A stretch of DNA of 64,000 nt from Lederbergia graminis. Lineage in GTDB: Bacteria > Bacillota > Bacilli > Bacillales > Bacillaceae_C. The DNA lies in assembly GCF_042655485.1 (NCBI RefSeq), contig NZ_JBHSMC010000011.1, positions 1 to 64,000 of the forward strand, read 5' to 3'. Shown here piece by piece: positions 8,606-18,835 of the stretch. How positions within the stretch are numbered: position 1 is the first letter of the stretch; the number at the start of each line of letters is the position of its first letter. The notes beneath the pieces are model-generated. The model made no database searches. It saw only the letters and a program-made list of their open reading frames with translations, and was not told the origin of the DNA. The position numbers and the translations under genes are program-made.

Positions 8606-9208
8606 ATGGTGAAAATTCAGTATTATATTCAACAACTATTTAATCATGTTCAACGACAGCAAGAGGAAATCGCGAAGCTTCAAGCAGCTGTTGAGGAATT
8701 AACAGCTGAAATAAAGAGATTAAAAGAAACTCCTGCTATTACTGTAGAGAGGCTTGAATATAAATTTGACCAATTAAAAGTCGAACAATTAGAAGGTACT
8801 TTAAATATTGGATTAAATCCATCTGACTTAAGCAAGCATATTGAGGATCTCGCAATCCCTAATCAAACCTCATATGACAGGCTAAATGAAAAAGCACAGT
8901 TTCATCATCCGTTATTAAATGAGATTAGGAGTTATGTAGATACACATGTAAATGATATTATTCAAAAAATAGAATCTGAAACAGGGAGGAATATAGATCC
9001 TTCCTACCATGAGATTATTAGAAAGGATATCCATAAACAATTACCAAATAGAATTGAACACTACTTACAGTATTTTTCGAAACAAAATAGGGATATACCA
9101 CAGGAAGAACTCTCAAAAATGACGTATGATACGATTATAGCTGACATAAATAAAGGAATTCATGCTTTTATTTCCCAGTTACCTAAAATGAATGAGGAGG
9201 AAGGATAA
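8606..9208 (+). CDS. gerPC: Spore germination protein GerPC
   Basis: 200 residues, the longest GerP protein. The N-terminus is a coiled coil (QQEEIAKLQAAVEELTAEIKR), followed by the GerPC block LKVEQLEGTLNIGLNP. The ATG at 8606 touches its own GGAGG, so the adjacent GTG at 8609 may be the true start. The stop is 1 nt before gerPD. Confidence 0.88.
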   Translation: MVKIQYYIQQLFNHVQRQQEEIAKLQAAVEELTAEIKRLKETPAITVERLEYKFDQLKVEQLEGTLNIGLNPSDLSKHIEDLAIPNQTSYDRLNEKAQFHHPLLNEIRSYVDTHVNDIIQKIESETGRNIDPSYHEIIRKDIHKQLPNRIEHYLQYFSKQNRDIPQEELSKMTYDTIIADINKGIHAFISQLPKMNEEEG

Positions 9209-9209
9209 T

Positions 9210-9389
9210 ATGGAGCTACATGTAGTCAATCACGAATTAAGTGTTGGTAATATTGAAGTGGGTGGTGTGACAACTTCCTCCTTATTTTTGATAGGTGATG
9301 CAGATTGTATTAACCTTTCTTCTGCTTTCGATACGCCACCTGAATCGTTAATCATCGGACCAATTGTTCCGCTAGCTCAGGAAGGTTAA
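9210..9389 (+). CDS. gerPD: Spore germination protein GerPD
   Basis: 59 residues. It shares the VGGVTTSSLFLIGDAD motif with GerPB and GerPE. I chose the ATG at 9210, after GAGGAGGAAGG, over one 18 nt earlier because it matches the family length. Part of gerPA-gerPF. Confidence 0.88.
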   Translation: MELHVVNHELSVGNIEVGGVTTSSLFLIGDADCINLSSAFDTPPESLIIGPIVPLAQEG

Positions 9390-9390
9390 T

Positions 9391-9789
9391 ATGTGGAAAC
9401 GTAATTCTTTCGTTGACCATATTCATGTATACGGACTGCTATCAAGTTCAATTCTTCAAATTGGTGATTCACAAAGGGTCCATTCCGAAAGCAATGCATT
9501 AGCCGTACAAAGAGAAAAGGAACTATTTTATGGGAATGAAGGAGATTTAAACCAATTACCTTTATTTTCTAAACCACTAATAGAAGCAAGACCTTTAATA
9601 CACCCCCCGCAGATTATGAAATACCACGTTTTACCAAACATTAATGTTAGAAACATCAAGATCAAAGGTATTTCTGCATCAGCAGTAGTTCAAGTTGGAA
9701 ATACAGCAACAGCAAATTTGCAATCAAAAGTCATGCATATTCGTCAACTTACCAATGATAGATCAGGTGATACAAGAAAGGATGGATGA
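9391..9789 (+). CDS. gerPE: Spore germination protein GerPE
   Basis: 132 residues holding two copies of the GerP motif (VYGLLSSSILQIGDSQ and IKGISASAVVQVGNTA), as is usual in GerPE. ATG 1 nt after the gerPD stop, with AGGAAGG upstream. Confidence 0.88.
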   Translation: MWKRNSFVDHIHVYGLLSSSILQIGDSQRVHSESNALAVQREKELFYGNEGDLNQLPLFSKPLIEARPLIHPPQIMKYHVLPNINVRNIKIKGISASAVVQVGNTATANLQSKVMHIRQLTNDRSGDTRKDG

Positions 9790-9790
9790 T

Positions 9791-10009
9791 ATGCCTTCCA
9801 TAGTTGGTCCTGTACAAATCCTTAATGTTGAAGGTGGAGTAGTTCATTTTGGCGATACAGCAATTATCTCTCCAAAGACAGCCTCTAAATCAACAAGTGG
9901 GTCTGGAACAGGAAGTACAGGTGCATTAGTATCTGTCATAAATGGTGTAAGTGCCAATGCAACCGTTGATTCGAATTTAATCGATCAGCCTACCGTTGGC
10001 AATAACTAA
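9791..10009 (+). CDS. gerPF: Spore germination protein GerPF
   Basis: 72 residues: MPSIVGPVQILNVEGG, GDTAIISPKTASKS, then a Gly/Ser-rich stretch and VIDQP-like tail. Paralogue of GerPA. ATG at 9791 with AAAGGA 8 nt upstream. Last gene of the operon, ended by the terminator at 10009. Confidence 0.9.
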   Translation: MPSIVGPVQILNVEGGVVHFGDTAIISPKTASKSTSGSGTGSTGALVSVINGVSANATVDSNLIDQPTVGNN

Positions 10010-10066
10010 TAGGCTGTTCTCTCATTGTTCTATATGTCAGAACCTTGAGAAGAACAGCCTATTTTT
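10009..10066. terminator. Bidirectional terminator between gerPF and addA
   Basis: ATAGGCTGTTCT pairs with AGAACAGCCTAT, with T-rich flank on plus and T-rich sequence on minus. It serves the convergent gerPF and addA. Confidence 0.8.
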
Positions 10067-13000
10067 ACATTTTAATAAAATCACTACTATCGAAGAAATA
10101 TAAATACTTTTCTTCAACAGTTTTACCTAAGATTTGTTCTAAAGCACGAGTATAAAAAGCAATTTGAATTTCATAGCGTTTCTTTAAAATAGGCTTTGCT
10201 TCGGAAAAACCTCCTGGAAATTTCCCATGAATGACATCCGTTTTGTAATCAATGAGCGTGATTCCACTCTCATCTTCCATTACACAATCAATAATACCTT
10301 GAACAAGCACATTTTCATCTAATCCATCCCAATTCGAATAAATTTCACGTGCAGGTATCCCAATTGTAAATGGCACTTCTCGTTGTACGGATTGCGCAGT
10401 AATAATTCGTTTTCCAAGATCTGTTTCAAAAAACTGAACTATTTGATCTACTGTTATTGCATCAGCTTGTTCATTTGTTAATATTTCTTTTTCGACTAAC
10501 TCTGCCATTAGTTGTTTAACGGATTCAATAGTTGGCTGCCTTTCCATGGATATATGTTGCATGACGGTGTGCATTGCCGTTCCACGTTCAGCCGGAGACA
10601 GCTCTCCTTTATCACTCATAAACTTTGGTCGATTGAAGAGGAAACTTTTATTAGACTTTATTAACTGAGTACTACTTGCTTCATCTCGTTGTTCTGCCAT
10701 TCTTTTTAGCTCTGTAACAGACTGTTTTGACATTCTTTTTGTCGCAAGTGGATGTGAGTAATTCCAATTAAGCCTCTCGTAAATCGTATCTTTATAATCC
10801 GTTTCAACAGCTACTGGTTTCCCCTCTCGAACAGCTTCAAACCACTCTGTTGTATCTTTCTCTTGTTCCATCTTATCTAATAACTGTAGTTTGGATATTA
10901 TTTTTATATCCCATCTTGAAGGGTGATTGCTTATTTCATGATCACTATTTTCTACATCAGCTTTTCGAATATTTTCTGCATCACGATGCCTTACAAGTGA
11001 TACGCCTATCCAATCTAAATATGTGTTAGCCTTGATTCTATCGTATTCTGGAAGGAGCCATGTATCATGTTGAGTTGCTCTCATCCAACGTTCCATGCTC
11101 TTCTCGACATTCGCCACAGTCCCAATTAAGTATAATTTTTCTTTCGCTCTCGTTAATGCAACATATAATATGCGCATTTCTTCTGCGATTAACTCGACTC
11201 GCTCTTTGCGCTTGAAAGCAAGTTCAGGTAGTGACGGATAAGATATACGTTTTACTGGATCAATATACTTACTAGCAAAACCAAATTCCTTATCAAATAG
11301 ATAATTACTATTAATGTCCGTAAAGTTAAATTTACGAGCAATTCCACTAACAAAAACAACTGGAAACTCTAAGCCTTTGCTTGAGTGAATGGTCATCACC
11401 CGGACAACATCCTCTTGTTCTCCAATTGCCCTCGCTACCCCTAAGTCATTACCACGATCTCTCATGCGATCGATAAAACGTAGGAACCGGAAAAGCCCAC
11501 GGAACGATGTTTCTTCATATTGTCTGGCCCGATCATATAATGAACGTAAATTAGCTTGCCTTTGTTTACCACTTGGAAGACCACCAACGAATTCATAAAA
11601 GCCCGTATCTCGATATAGTTGCCAAATAAGGTCTGATAACGCTCCACTCCTCGCCATTGTTCTCCAACCTTCTAGCTTCTCAAATAATTGAACGATATGT
11701 TCAAATGTTTGCTCGTAAGCTTTTGGTGGATCATTCTGTATGAACGCTTTTACGGCATCGTAATAACTCCCTTTTTTGGACTGTAAGCGGATATATGCAA
11801 GCTGTTCTTCCGTTAAGCCAACGATAGGTGATCTTAATACAGAAGCTAATGGAATATCTTGGTCAGGATTATCTATTACTCTTAATAGAGATAGCATGAT
11901 TGCTACTTCTGTAGCTTCAAAATAACCAGTCGACATATTTGCATACACTGGTATTCCTGCATGTTTAAACTCTTCCATTATGTCAGGAACCCATGAAAGG
12001 GAACGTACTAAAATAACAATATCTTTATAGTTAATATTCCTTTTCGTTTTCGTTTTTAAATCATATATCTGAGCCTGCTGATCAATTAAACCTCTAATTT
12101 TTTGAGCCATACAGCGAGCTTCTAGCTTTGCCTTCTCCAACTCAACTCGATTTAGTCCGTCCTCTATGCTCTCCTCTTGCTCATCTGTAGAATCATCTGC
12201 TTGATCAATTAGTAATACTTCAATAGGAAATTCTTCTTCATCAGGGTAGCCTGATCCTTTTACAAGTTCAACATCTTCACTATAATCAATCCCTCCAACA
12301 TTAGGCCCCATAATTTGTTTAAAGATGAAGTTTACGCCATCTAGGACCTCTTTGCGACTACGGAAGTTTCGTGAAAGATCAATTCTTAAGCCAGAGTTTT
12401 CACCTGTTTTTGTAAAGCGTAAATATTTACTTAGGAATAATTTTGGCTCCGCAAGACGAAAACGATATATGGATTGTTTAACATCGCCTACCATGAATAG
12501 GTTTCCATCATACTCTCCATCTGCAGATACGAGATACAATATTGTTTCTTGTACCATATTTGTATCTTGATACTCGTCAACGAGCACTTCTTTAAACAGT
12601 TTTTTATAACCTTTAGCAATTTCTGAAGGTGATATAACAGAATTTTCCCCTGATTTATCCATGAGAATTTGTAAACAGAGATGCTCTAAATCAGAAAAGT
12701 CAACTAAGCCTTTCTCCGCTTTCTTTTTCTCAAATTGGATGGAGAAAGTCTTTACAACCTCTACTAATTGGAAAATTACACCTTTCATCGCAGCAATATC
12801 TCGCAAATAAGTTTCAGGTCGGCGCGAAAAAAAGTCCTTCTTTAACTTATCCAATATCGCTTTTGCCGACTTTCTTACATTATCCGCTTCTTTTATTAGT
12901 TCAGCTATATATTCATCACCTTTACAAGTCTTCGCACGCGAAAAACTCCAATTATTCATTGCTTCGAAAAGGTTGTCCCATCCATTTGATGCAGCGTCTA

Positions 13001-13814
13001 TAAGTCGATCAACTATTGCAATATCATCAATATAATTTTCTGCCCGTTTATCAGGCCCTCCAGGGATTCTAGTTAATTCTAAAGCTTGTTGTAACAACTG
13101 TTTTGCTCCGGCTAATTGCAGGAAGATATCATCCATAATTACTTGCATAAAAGGCAGTTCTTCTATATTCATATGTTCATTAACATCATACATATCGACT
13201 ACATTGTTAAGCCATTTTACTGGTTCTGGATGCGAATGAGCAAAATCATATAGTTTTGTTATTAATGTTTGTAGAGCAATATCTGTTCGATCATTTGTAA
13301 ATGTATCAACAAGCTGAAAAAACTCTATATTATCTTCTTTTCCATATTCCGTTTCAAAGAGTTCATCTAGAACTTCATCTCGTAATAAATCTGCTTCCGT
13401 CTGATCAGCAATTCGGAAACCGGGATCAATATCCACCATGTAATAGTGTTTACGGACAACTTCAAGGCAGAAAGAATGCAAAGTAGATATATGAGCACTA
13501 TTAAGAAGGCCGAGTTGTTTTCGTAAATGACTAGAAGTTGGATTAGCATCTATTGCTTTCTCTAATGCCTCTCCAATACGGTGCTTCATTTCTGCAGCTG
13601 AGGCATTCGTAAATGTAACTACGAGAAGTTCATCCACATTTATTGGGTTTTCCTCCGCAATAATCTTCTGAATGATTCTCTCAACTAGTACTGCAGTTTT
13701 CCCTGATCCCGCGGCAGCTGCTACAAGAATATCCTGGTCTTTAGCCATAATTGCTTTCCACTGATCATCCGTCCATGTTACGTGTTCAGGTTTTACTGGA
13801 AGTGTAGTTTTCAA
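10065..13814 (-). CDS. addA: ATP-dependent helicase/nuclease subunit A
   Basis: 1249 residues. UvrD-type SF1 helicase with Walker A AAAGSGKTAVLVERI, VTFTNASAAEMKHRI, Walker B LVDEYQDTN, motif III GDVKQSIYRFR and MTIHSSKGLEFPVVF; the RecB-family nuclease domain at the C-terminus carries GIIDCVMEDESGITLIDYKTD (part of the catalytic Asp-Lys set). With AddB it forms the AddAB complex that resects double-strand breaks to Chi. TTG start overlaps the addB stop (ATTGA), so the two are translationally coupled. Length is normal for the family. Confidence 0.97.
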   Translation of the reverse strand: MKTTLPVKPEHVTWTDDQWKAIMAKDQDILVAAAAGSGKTAVLVERIIQKIIAEENPINVDELLVVTFTNASAAEMKHRIGEALEKAIDANPTSSHLRKQLGLLNSAHISTLHSFCLEVVRKHYYMVDIDPGFRIADQTEADLLRDEVLDELFETEYGKEDNIEFFQLVDTFTNDRTDIALQTLITKLYDFAHSHPEPVKWLNNVVDMYDVNEHMNIEELPFMQVIMDDIFLQLAGAKQLLQQALELTRIPGGPDKRAENYIDDIAIVDRLIDAASNGWDNLFEAMNNWSFSRAKTCKGDEYIAELIKEADNVRKSAKAILDKLKKDFFSRRPETYLRDIAAMKGVIFQLVEVVKTFSIQFEKKKAEKGLVDFSDLEHLCLQILMDKSGENSVISPSEIAKGYKKLFKEVLVDEYQDTNMVQETILYLVSADGEYDGNLFMVGDVKQSIYRFRLAEPKLFLSKYLRFTKTGENSGLRIDLSRNFRSRKEVLDGVNFIFKQIMGPNVGGIDYSEDVELVKGSGYPDEEEFPIEVLLIDQADDSTDEQEESIEDGLNRVELEKAKLEARCMAQKIRGLIDQQAQIYDLKTKTKRNINYKDIVILVRSLSWVPDIMEEFKHAGIPVYANMSTGYFEATEVAIMLSLLRVIDNPDQDIPLASVLRSPIVGLTEEQLAYIRLQSKKGSYYDAVKAFIQNDPPKAYEQTFEHIVQLFEKLEGWRTMARSGALSDLIWQLYRDTGFYEFVGGLPSGKQRQANLRSLYDRARQYEETSFRGLFRFLRFIDRMRDRGNDLGVARAIGEQEDVVRVMTIHSSKGLEFPVVFVSGIARKFNFTDINSNYLFDKEFGFASKYIDPVKRISYPSLPELAFKRKERVELIAEEMRILYVALTRAKEKLYLIGTVANVEKSMERWMRATQHDTWLLPEYDRIKANTYLDWIGVSLVRHRDAENIRKADVENSDHEISNHPSRWDIKIISKLQLLDKMEQEKDTTEWFEAVREGKPVAVETDYKDTIYERLNWNYSHPLATKRMSKQSVTELKRMAEQRDEASSTQLIKSNKSFLFNRPKFMSDKGELSPAERGTAMHTVMQHISMERQPTIESVKQLMAELVEKEILTNEQADAITVDQIVQFFETDLGKRIITAQSVQREVPFTIGIPAREIYSNWDGLDENVLVQGIIDCVMEDESGITLIDYKTDVIHGKFPGGFSEAKPILKKRYEIQIAFYTRALEQILGKTVEEKYLYFFDSSDFIKM

Positions 13815-16800
13815 TCGTTATCCCCCTCTTCACGAAGCTGAGCAAATATATCTGCAGAGCTTTGCCGGATAATAGGTCGATATTGGTTATTTTCAAAACT
13901 AGGATCGATTTGGCATACAGATTTAAATGCACAAAACTGACATGGAGTTCTATTACCTAATCGATATGGATTAATATCTACCGTCCCAGACATTATTTTT
14001 TCTCCGGATTTCTTATACATATTTCTTACATATTTCCTCAATACTTTAAACTCATCTGGATTGGCCGTATTCGCTTTTGACCTTGATGATAAGGAACCAT
14101 CTTTATTAATACTTGCGTTAATGATATTGGAACTACCAGTTTCCAATGAATTATCCATTAACCGAATAATATTGGCGTCACTCAATAATAAGCCTTGCAT
14201 TTTAAACTTTTTCAAAAGTTCATTCTCAATTTCATCAAGTGAAAGCATATTTTCACTATTAATCATCGGATTATGAACATGAAAATATAGTACCCCTGCA
14301 GGAGTAGCATCCATTCCAATTAACTGGGAAGAATGAGTAATAACAATATCTAAATACGTAAGCATTTGCAGTGCTAACCCGTGATATACCTCTGTTAAGT
14401 CGATAGCCCTATTACTAGATTTATAGTCAATTACTCTTAAGTAAACACCATTTTCATCTTCTGCTTTATCTACTCGATCAATTCTGCCTTGCAATTGCAT
14501 TTTTGTACCATTGTTAAGCACAAAACTTAATGGTGGTAATTCGTTTCTAGGTCCAAATGCTAACTCTAAGCCGATTGGCGTAAAATCACTATTTTTTGCT
14601 TGGTTACTTAATGCAAAGGAAGCTCTACTAATAACTTGTTCTAATTTCCTCTTAATGTAATTATGTCGGTTAGAACTTAGTAATATTTGATTTAGCAATT
14701 TCGGTGCCAAGCTTTCGACAGCGCCTTTCGCTAAACTGTCACACTGCTCTTTTGTAAGCTTTGCCCATGATAATCCTTGTCGTGCAACTTCTTCTGCAAT
14801 CCACTTTAGTGCACCATGGAAGAGTTCGCCGATATGTGGAGCCTCTAATCTATACATGTCTCTTTCGCGCAACTTCAAACCATACGATGAAAAGTGTGCA
14901 AAGGCACAACCATGAAAGTTCTCCATGCGCGATACACTCGCTAACATTTCTTCGCCGTATAGCTCCTTACTCGTCTCTTCCTTTAATCTTCTAGTTTCAT
15001 TTTGATAATAAAGACTACTTAATACTCTTCTTGCTTTTAGTTTCTCATTCGGATGTTGCATATAAAAGTTATATACATCCCACCAAAAGTCAGCAATTGG
15101 ATAATTTCGTTTTAATAATTGCAATTGTCCTGTCAAAAAAGCGATAGCTGTGTTTGGATGTGAAATATATTCCAGCTGCTCTTCAGTAGCTAATTCACTT
15201 GGTTCATTTACTACATTCGTTTCCTGCATATGCGGGAATAATTCTTTCAATCGTTTTATATAAGGAGACGGTAATAACGCCTTTCCTTCTTCATTTGCTA
15301 GTGGGAATGATACATACAATTTCTGTTCCGAAACTGTAAATGCTCGATATGCAATAAACTCCTCATCAAATAATTTCTTCTTTATGGTGGGTGCAATCGT
15401 TAAACCACTAGAAATCAATTCCGTTCGGTCATCTTCCGACAGCACTCCCTCCTCCGTTTTCTTTGCTGGCATTACTCCGTCATTAAGTCCAATAACGAAC
15501 GCTGCCTTTATATTTGATACACGAGAAAGCTCAATATCAGCTATAAACACCTGATCAATCGCAGGAGGAATCAAGGAAAATTGTGATGCCTCAAGTCCTG
15601 CGTCAATAATTGCGATAGATTCCTCCATGGATAAGCGCGCTTCACCAAATATCTCAACAAACTGATCTAATAGCTCGATGACTGCATTCCATGCTTGCTC
15701 ATGCTCACGAGCAGTTGTCAGGTCACCTTTCTCTTCTGCCACTTTACCCCGTTCAGCTAATTTTTCAGGAATATTCAATTCCTCTAAAGTTACATAGATT
15801 GCCTCACAAAGCTCGCGACCGTTTCGGGCATTTTTTAAGCGTTTTGCTAAAAATGAAATGGGTTCGACGATAATATTTCTAGATTCGTTTATTTCATCTT
15901 CTAATGCTTTCTCTGCATCAGTTTGCGGTAAGCTTTCTAGTTCAAATCCCTGAAAACGTCGATACGTCCAACTCGTTTTTTCCGTCCATCTATTCCCTTT
16001 TATTCCGTATGCTAATACATAATTTTCAAGTCGATCCATTTGGTCCCGCATTTGAGGAATATTCGAATGCAATGGAAATAACAGATCTGTTTTGACTGCT
16101 CTAAATACAGGCTCATAGCGCCAGTTACTATGAATTACTTCCAGCATACTTCGAATTAACTCAATTAACGGGTGATTTAACATTGGACGTTTACGATCGA
16201 TAAAATATGGGATTTCATAATCGTAAAAAATGGTTTCAATTATATCCTGATAGTCTTGTCCATTCCTCATCAATACTGCAATATCTTGGTATCTGTAATT
16301 GTGATCCATTAAAAGCTTGCGAATTTCACGAGCTACTCCTTCTATTTCTGCTCGCCGATTTGCTGCTATTTTCAATTGAATAGCTGTAGTGTTATTAAAG
16401 GGTTTTACTGGTCTCTTTTCGAAATGACGTTCTAAATGCTGTAAACTATCGTCCTGAAAACGTGGAGTTTCAGCCAAATATACATCTTCTTCTATTTCAA
16501 TATTTGTATTTCTTGCAAGTTCAAACAGGATGGAATAAGTTTCTCCTGTAATCCTGAATAAATGTAAATCCTCAGGTATTGTTCCATGTTTATAAGGACG
16601 ATCAAGAGTTAATGCAACAGAAACTCGATGACAATGGCTCATTAATTTTTCGATTACTTGATATTCTTGTGGTGTAAAATCATGGAATCCATCTATATAA
16701 ATTTCTGCATCACGTAAATAGTTTGACTTTTCAATTGCATTTGTAAGTAATGTTAAATAGTCATTCGAGTCTATATATTTTCCAACAAGCGCCTCTTCAA

Positions 16801-17308
16801 ATTTTCCATAGATCAATTCTAAATCATGTATTTTATCAGCAAGTTCGCGTGTAGAGACGGAAAAAGCAAGCTCTTCTTGTTTCGTCTGAAGTTCATTTGG
16901 TGTAATACAATAATTTTTGAATTCTTTTAGCATACCTTCAACATGCTGAACAAATCCTGACTTATCTGCAGCTTTTCTAAACAAACGCAGGTCATCTTTA
17001 TGATCCTCAATAATTTTTCTAATTAGCATATTTAATCCCGTACTTGAAATATGCTTTCTACTTGCACCGCCTGTTTCTTGCAGTACCCGCCATGCAAGAC
17101 GTGTAAAACTGAATACTTGTGTTCGAATCATTCCTGTCAATCTTGGAAAATTAACGAGGCGATACTCTGATAAAAAAGTCATTTGATCAGGTACGATATA
17201 TAAAATCGGACGACCACTAGGCCGTTGAATTAATTCTTCTTCTATTTCTCGTAAAAACTTAGTCGTTTTCCCCGTTCCAGAGCGACCAATAACGAAGCGA
17301 AGTGACAT
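13811..17308 (-). CDS. addB: ATP-dependent helicase/nuclease subunit B
   Basis: 1165 residues. N-terminal Walker A GRSGTGKTTKFL, an inactivated helicase core, and a RecB-type nuclease domain (IDRVDKAEDEN, RVIDYKSSN). Four cysteines expected for the 4Fe-4S cluster are present: one in HGCAFAHF and three in CQFCAFKSVC. It works with AddA in recombinational repair. ATG with AAGGAG upstream; the promoter region at 17358-17390 holds a possible LexA box. Confidence 0.97.
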   Translation of the reverse strand: MSLRFVIGRSGTGKTTKFLREIEEELIQRPSGRPILYIVPDQMTFLSEYRLVNFPRLTGMIRTQVFSFTRLAWRVLQETGGASRKHISSTGLNMLIRKIIEDHKDDLRLFRKAADKSGFVQHVEGMLKEFKNYCITPNELQTKQEELAFSVSTRELADKIHDLELIYGKFEEALVGKYIDSNDYLTLLTNAIEKSNYLRDAEIYIDGFHDFTPQEYQVIEKLMSHCHRVSVALTLDRPYKHGTIPEDLHLFRITGETYSILFELARNTNIEIEEDVYLAETPRFQDDSLQHLERHFEKRPVKPFNNTTAIQLKIAANRRAEIEGVAREIRKLLMDHNYRYQDIAVLMRNGQDYQDIIETIFYDYEIPYFIDRKRPMLNHPLIELIRSMLEVIHSNWRYEPVFRAVKTDLLFPLHSNIPQMRDQMDRLENYVLAYGIKGNRWTEKTSWTYRRFQGFELESLPQTDAEKALEDEINESRNIIVEPISFLAKRLKNARNGRELCEAIYVTLEELNIPEKLAERGKVAEEKGDLTTAREHEQAWNAVIELLDQFVEIFGEARLSMEESIAIIDAGLEASQFSLIPPAIDQVFIADIELSRVSNIKAAFVIGLNDGVMPAKKTEEGVLSEDDRTELISSGLTIAPTIKKKLFDEEFIAYRAFTVSEQKLYVSFPLANEEGKALLPSPYIKRLKELFPHMQETNVVNEPSELATEEQLEYISHPNTAIAFLTGQLQLLKRNYPIADFWWDVYNFYMQHPNEKLKARRVLSSLYYQNETRRLKEETSKELYGEEMLASVSRMENFHGCAFAHFSSYGLKLRERDMYRLEAPHIGELFHGALKWIAEEVARQGLSWAKLTKEQCDSLAKGAVESLAPKLLNQILLSSNRHNYIKRKLEQVISRASFALSNQAKNSDFTPIGLELAFGPRNELPPLSFVLNNGTKMQLQGRIDRVDKAEDENGVYLRVIDYKSSNRAIDLTEVYHGLALQMLTYLDIVITHSSQLIGMDATPAGVLYFHVHNPMINSENMLSLDEIENELLKKFKMQGLLLSDANIIRLMDNSLETGSSNIINASINKDGSLSSRSKANTANPDEFKVLRKYVRNMYKKSGEKIMSGTVDINPYRLGNRTPCQFCAFKSVCQIDPSFENNQYRPIIRQSSADIFAQLREEGDND

Positions 17309-17357
17309 CTTCTCAACTCCTTATTCTGAAGTTACCATATCCATTTAAAGTAATACT

Positions 17358-17388
17358 ATTATACCACACGAACACCGAACGTACATTC
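17358..17388 (-). promoter_or_regulatory. addB promoter with possible LexA box
   Basis: On the minus strand TATAAT lies at 17358-17363. Around its -35 region, 17376-17388 reads CGAACGTACATTC, one base off the Bacillus LexA consensus CGAACRNRYGTTC. Damage control of addBA would follow, but one site seen by eye is weak evidence. Confidence 0.4.
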
Positions 17389-17390
17389 TC

Positions 17391-17436
17391 AAAAAAAAAT
17401 AAAGGTTGCCTTTTCTATTCGAAAGGCAACCTTTAT
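17391..17436 (-). terminator. Terminator of yhjE
   Basis: AAAGGTTGCCTTT pairs with AAAGGCAACCTTT, followed on minus by a run of T. It overlaps the yhjE stop codon and separates yhjE from addB. Confidence 0.85.
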
Positions 17437-18044
17437 TCTCCTCTTGTATGTACTTTGTCCTGCATTTTTCCTTCTACTTGTTTTCCGACAAACCAAAGGA
17501 TAACAATAATCACAAGTACTATTGCTGTCCTTAGCGGGTGTTTTATTAACGAAACAATATCATGTCCAATAAAACTTAAAGTAAAAATCATAACAGCTTT
17601 TCCTGCTAATACCGCCAACATATATTGATATATATTAATTTTAGACATCCCTGCCACGATATTAACAACTGCAGATGGTGTAAACGGAAAGCATAAAAGA
17701 ATAAACAAAGGACCAAACCCATGTCGTTCTACCCAACTTGTTAAACTCTTTACTTTTTTACTTCGTCTTAAAAATTGAAATACACGTGCATCTCCATATC
17801 TTCTTACTAAAAGGAATACGAGTAATGCACCTACCGATGCGCCAATCCACGAAAATAGAAACCCCCACCCTAAACCAAATGCATTAGCACTTGCCATTAC
17901 AAAAAGAAATAATGGTAAAAACGGTAAAAAGGCTTCTAACATTGGCAATAATAAACTCGGTAACGGACCTAATGCTCGGTATTGTTCAATTAATTCTACA
18001 AGTTTCTCCATCGTAAACCATTCTGTTATCGAATGAAAATCCAT
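17433..18044 (-). CDS. yhjE: TVP38/TMEM64 family membrane protein YhjE
   Basis: 203 residues with five to six membrane helices and the DedA/TVP38 core (FLPFLPLFLFVMASANAFG, GASVGALLVFLLVRRYGD, FGPLFILLCFPFTPSAVVN). This superfamily is linked to phospholipid scrambling or undecaprenyl-phosphate transport; the specific substrate is unknown. The ATG at 18044 has GAGG 7 nt upstream and suits better than the one two codons earlier. In B. subtilis yhjE also lies next to addB. Confidence 0.85.
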   Translation of the reverse strand: MDFHSITEWFTMEKLVELIEQYRALGPLPSLLLPMLEAFLPFLPLFLFVMASANAFGLGWGFLFSWIGASVGALLVFLLVRRYGDARVFQFLRRSKKVKSLTSWVERHGFGPLFILLCFPFTPSAVVNIVAGMSKINIYQYMLAVLAGKAVMIFTLSFIGHDIVSLIKHPLRTAIVLVIIVILWFVGKQVEGKMQDKVHTRGE

Positions 18045-18175
18045 ACACATTCCTCAATTCACACTAGAAAAAATCGTCGAAATTTCTTAAATTATACCAC
18101 ATTTCGTCAATTGGGCTATATTACAATCCTACCCTAAAATCAAACCCAACAACCGCACAAATTTGTTACAAAACC

Positions 18176-18326
18176 AGAAAAGCGGAAGCGACTTGATTAG
18201 CGACGTACAAATTTAAAGATTTCTGACGAGATAAAGGAAACACGATGAGCCTATAGGCGAATCGATGTTGACTTATCGTAGGAAGAAATCGTAAATTTGC
18301 TAGTCGCTAGTCGCTGTAGCTAGACA
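18176..18326 (+). repeat. A-family structured repeat
   Basis: It starts AGAAAAGCGG and ends GCTAGACAA. The inner arms GACGTACAAATTTAAAGATTT and the 3' arm ending AAATTTGCTAGTCGC form a long imperfect hairpin with loop region GATAAAGGAAACACGATGAG / ATGTTGACTTATCG. No gene. Confidence 0.8.
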
Positions 18327-18330
18327 ATCA

Positions 18331-18516
18331 TAAAAGCGGAGGGCGCGCATAAAGGTGAAGGAAGGCTAAAAACGCAACATCCTGTTGCAACGCCTTCCTG
18401 ACCCGCATCATGCGGGCCCGCGACAAGCAAATGTTCTGAGCCAAAGAAAGGTGCTCTTTGCCTTTCATTGGCTCAGGTTATTTGACCTCGAGCCGATCGC
18501 GCCTGCAGCTAGACAA
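18331..18516 (+). repeat. B-family structured repeat
   Basis: It starts AAAAGCGG and ends GCTAGACAA like A, but with a different core: GAAGGTGAAGGAAGGC, the hairpin GCAACATCCTGTTGC at 18374-18388, CCCGCATCATGCGGG and AGGTTATTTGACC. The remaining 320 bases up to the S9 peptidase gene hold degenerate repeat traces and no gene that I can see. Confidence 0.8.
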
Positions 18517-18835
18517 TGAAAAAAAGCAACTGATCAGCTGCCTAGGCTTACAGTTTGTAAGTCCCTTCAAATTTCCTCTTGAAAAATAACGCTCTATATG
18601 TGAGATACACATCCTCTAAGGCATTATCGTAGAAAGGAAGAATTAGTTAGGCACTAGTCTCCCATGCAAAACAACGAAAAACTAAAGGTCTTTTTACAGA
18701 ATTTATTGTTCTAAAAATATTATATAGGGCACAATGTTAATTGTAGCGGAAGTAGCAAAAATCAACAGTCACGGAAGTCAAGTAATGACTAAATACTACT
18801 AGTTCCTGACTTTTAGAGCAGTCCCTTACATACAA

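Noticed and set aside
11389..16095. Several 60-80 codon frames inside addA/addB
   Set aside because: Shadows of the long, fully supported addBA genes in other frames.
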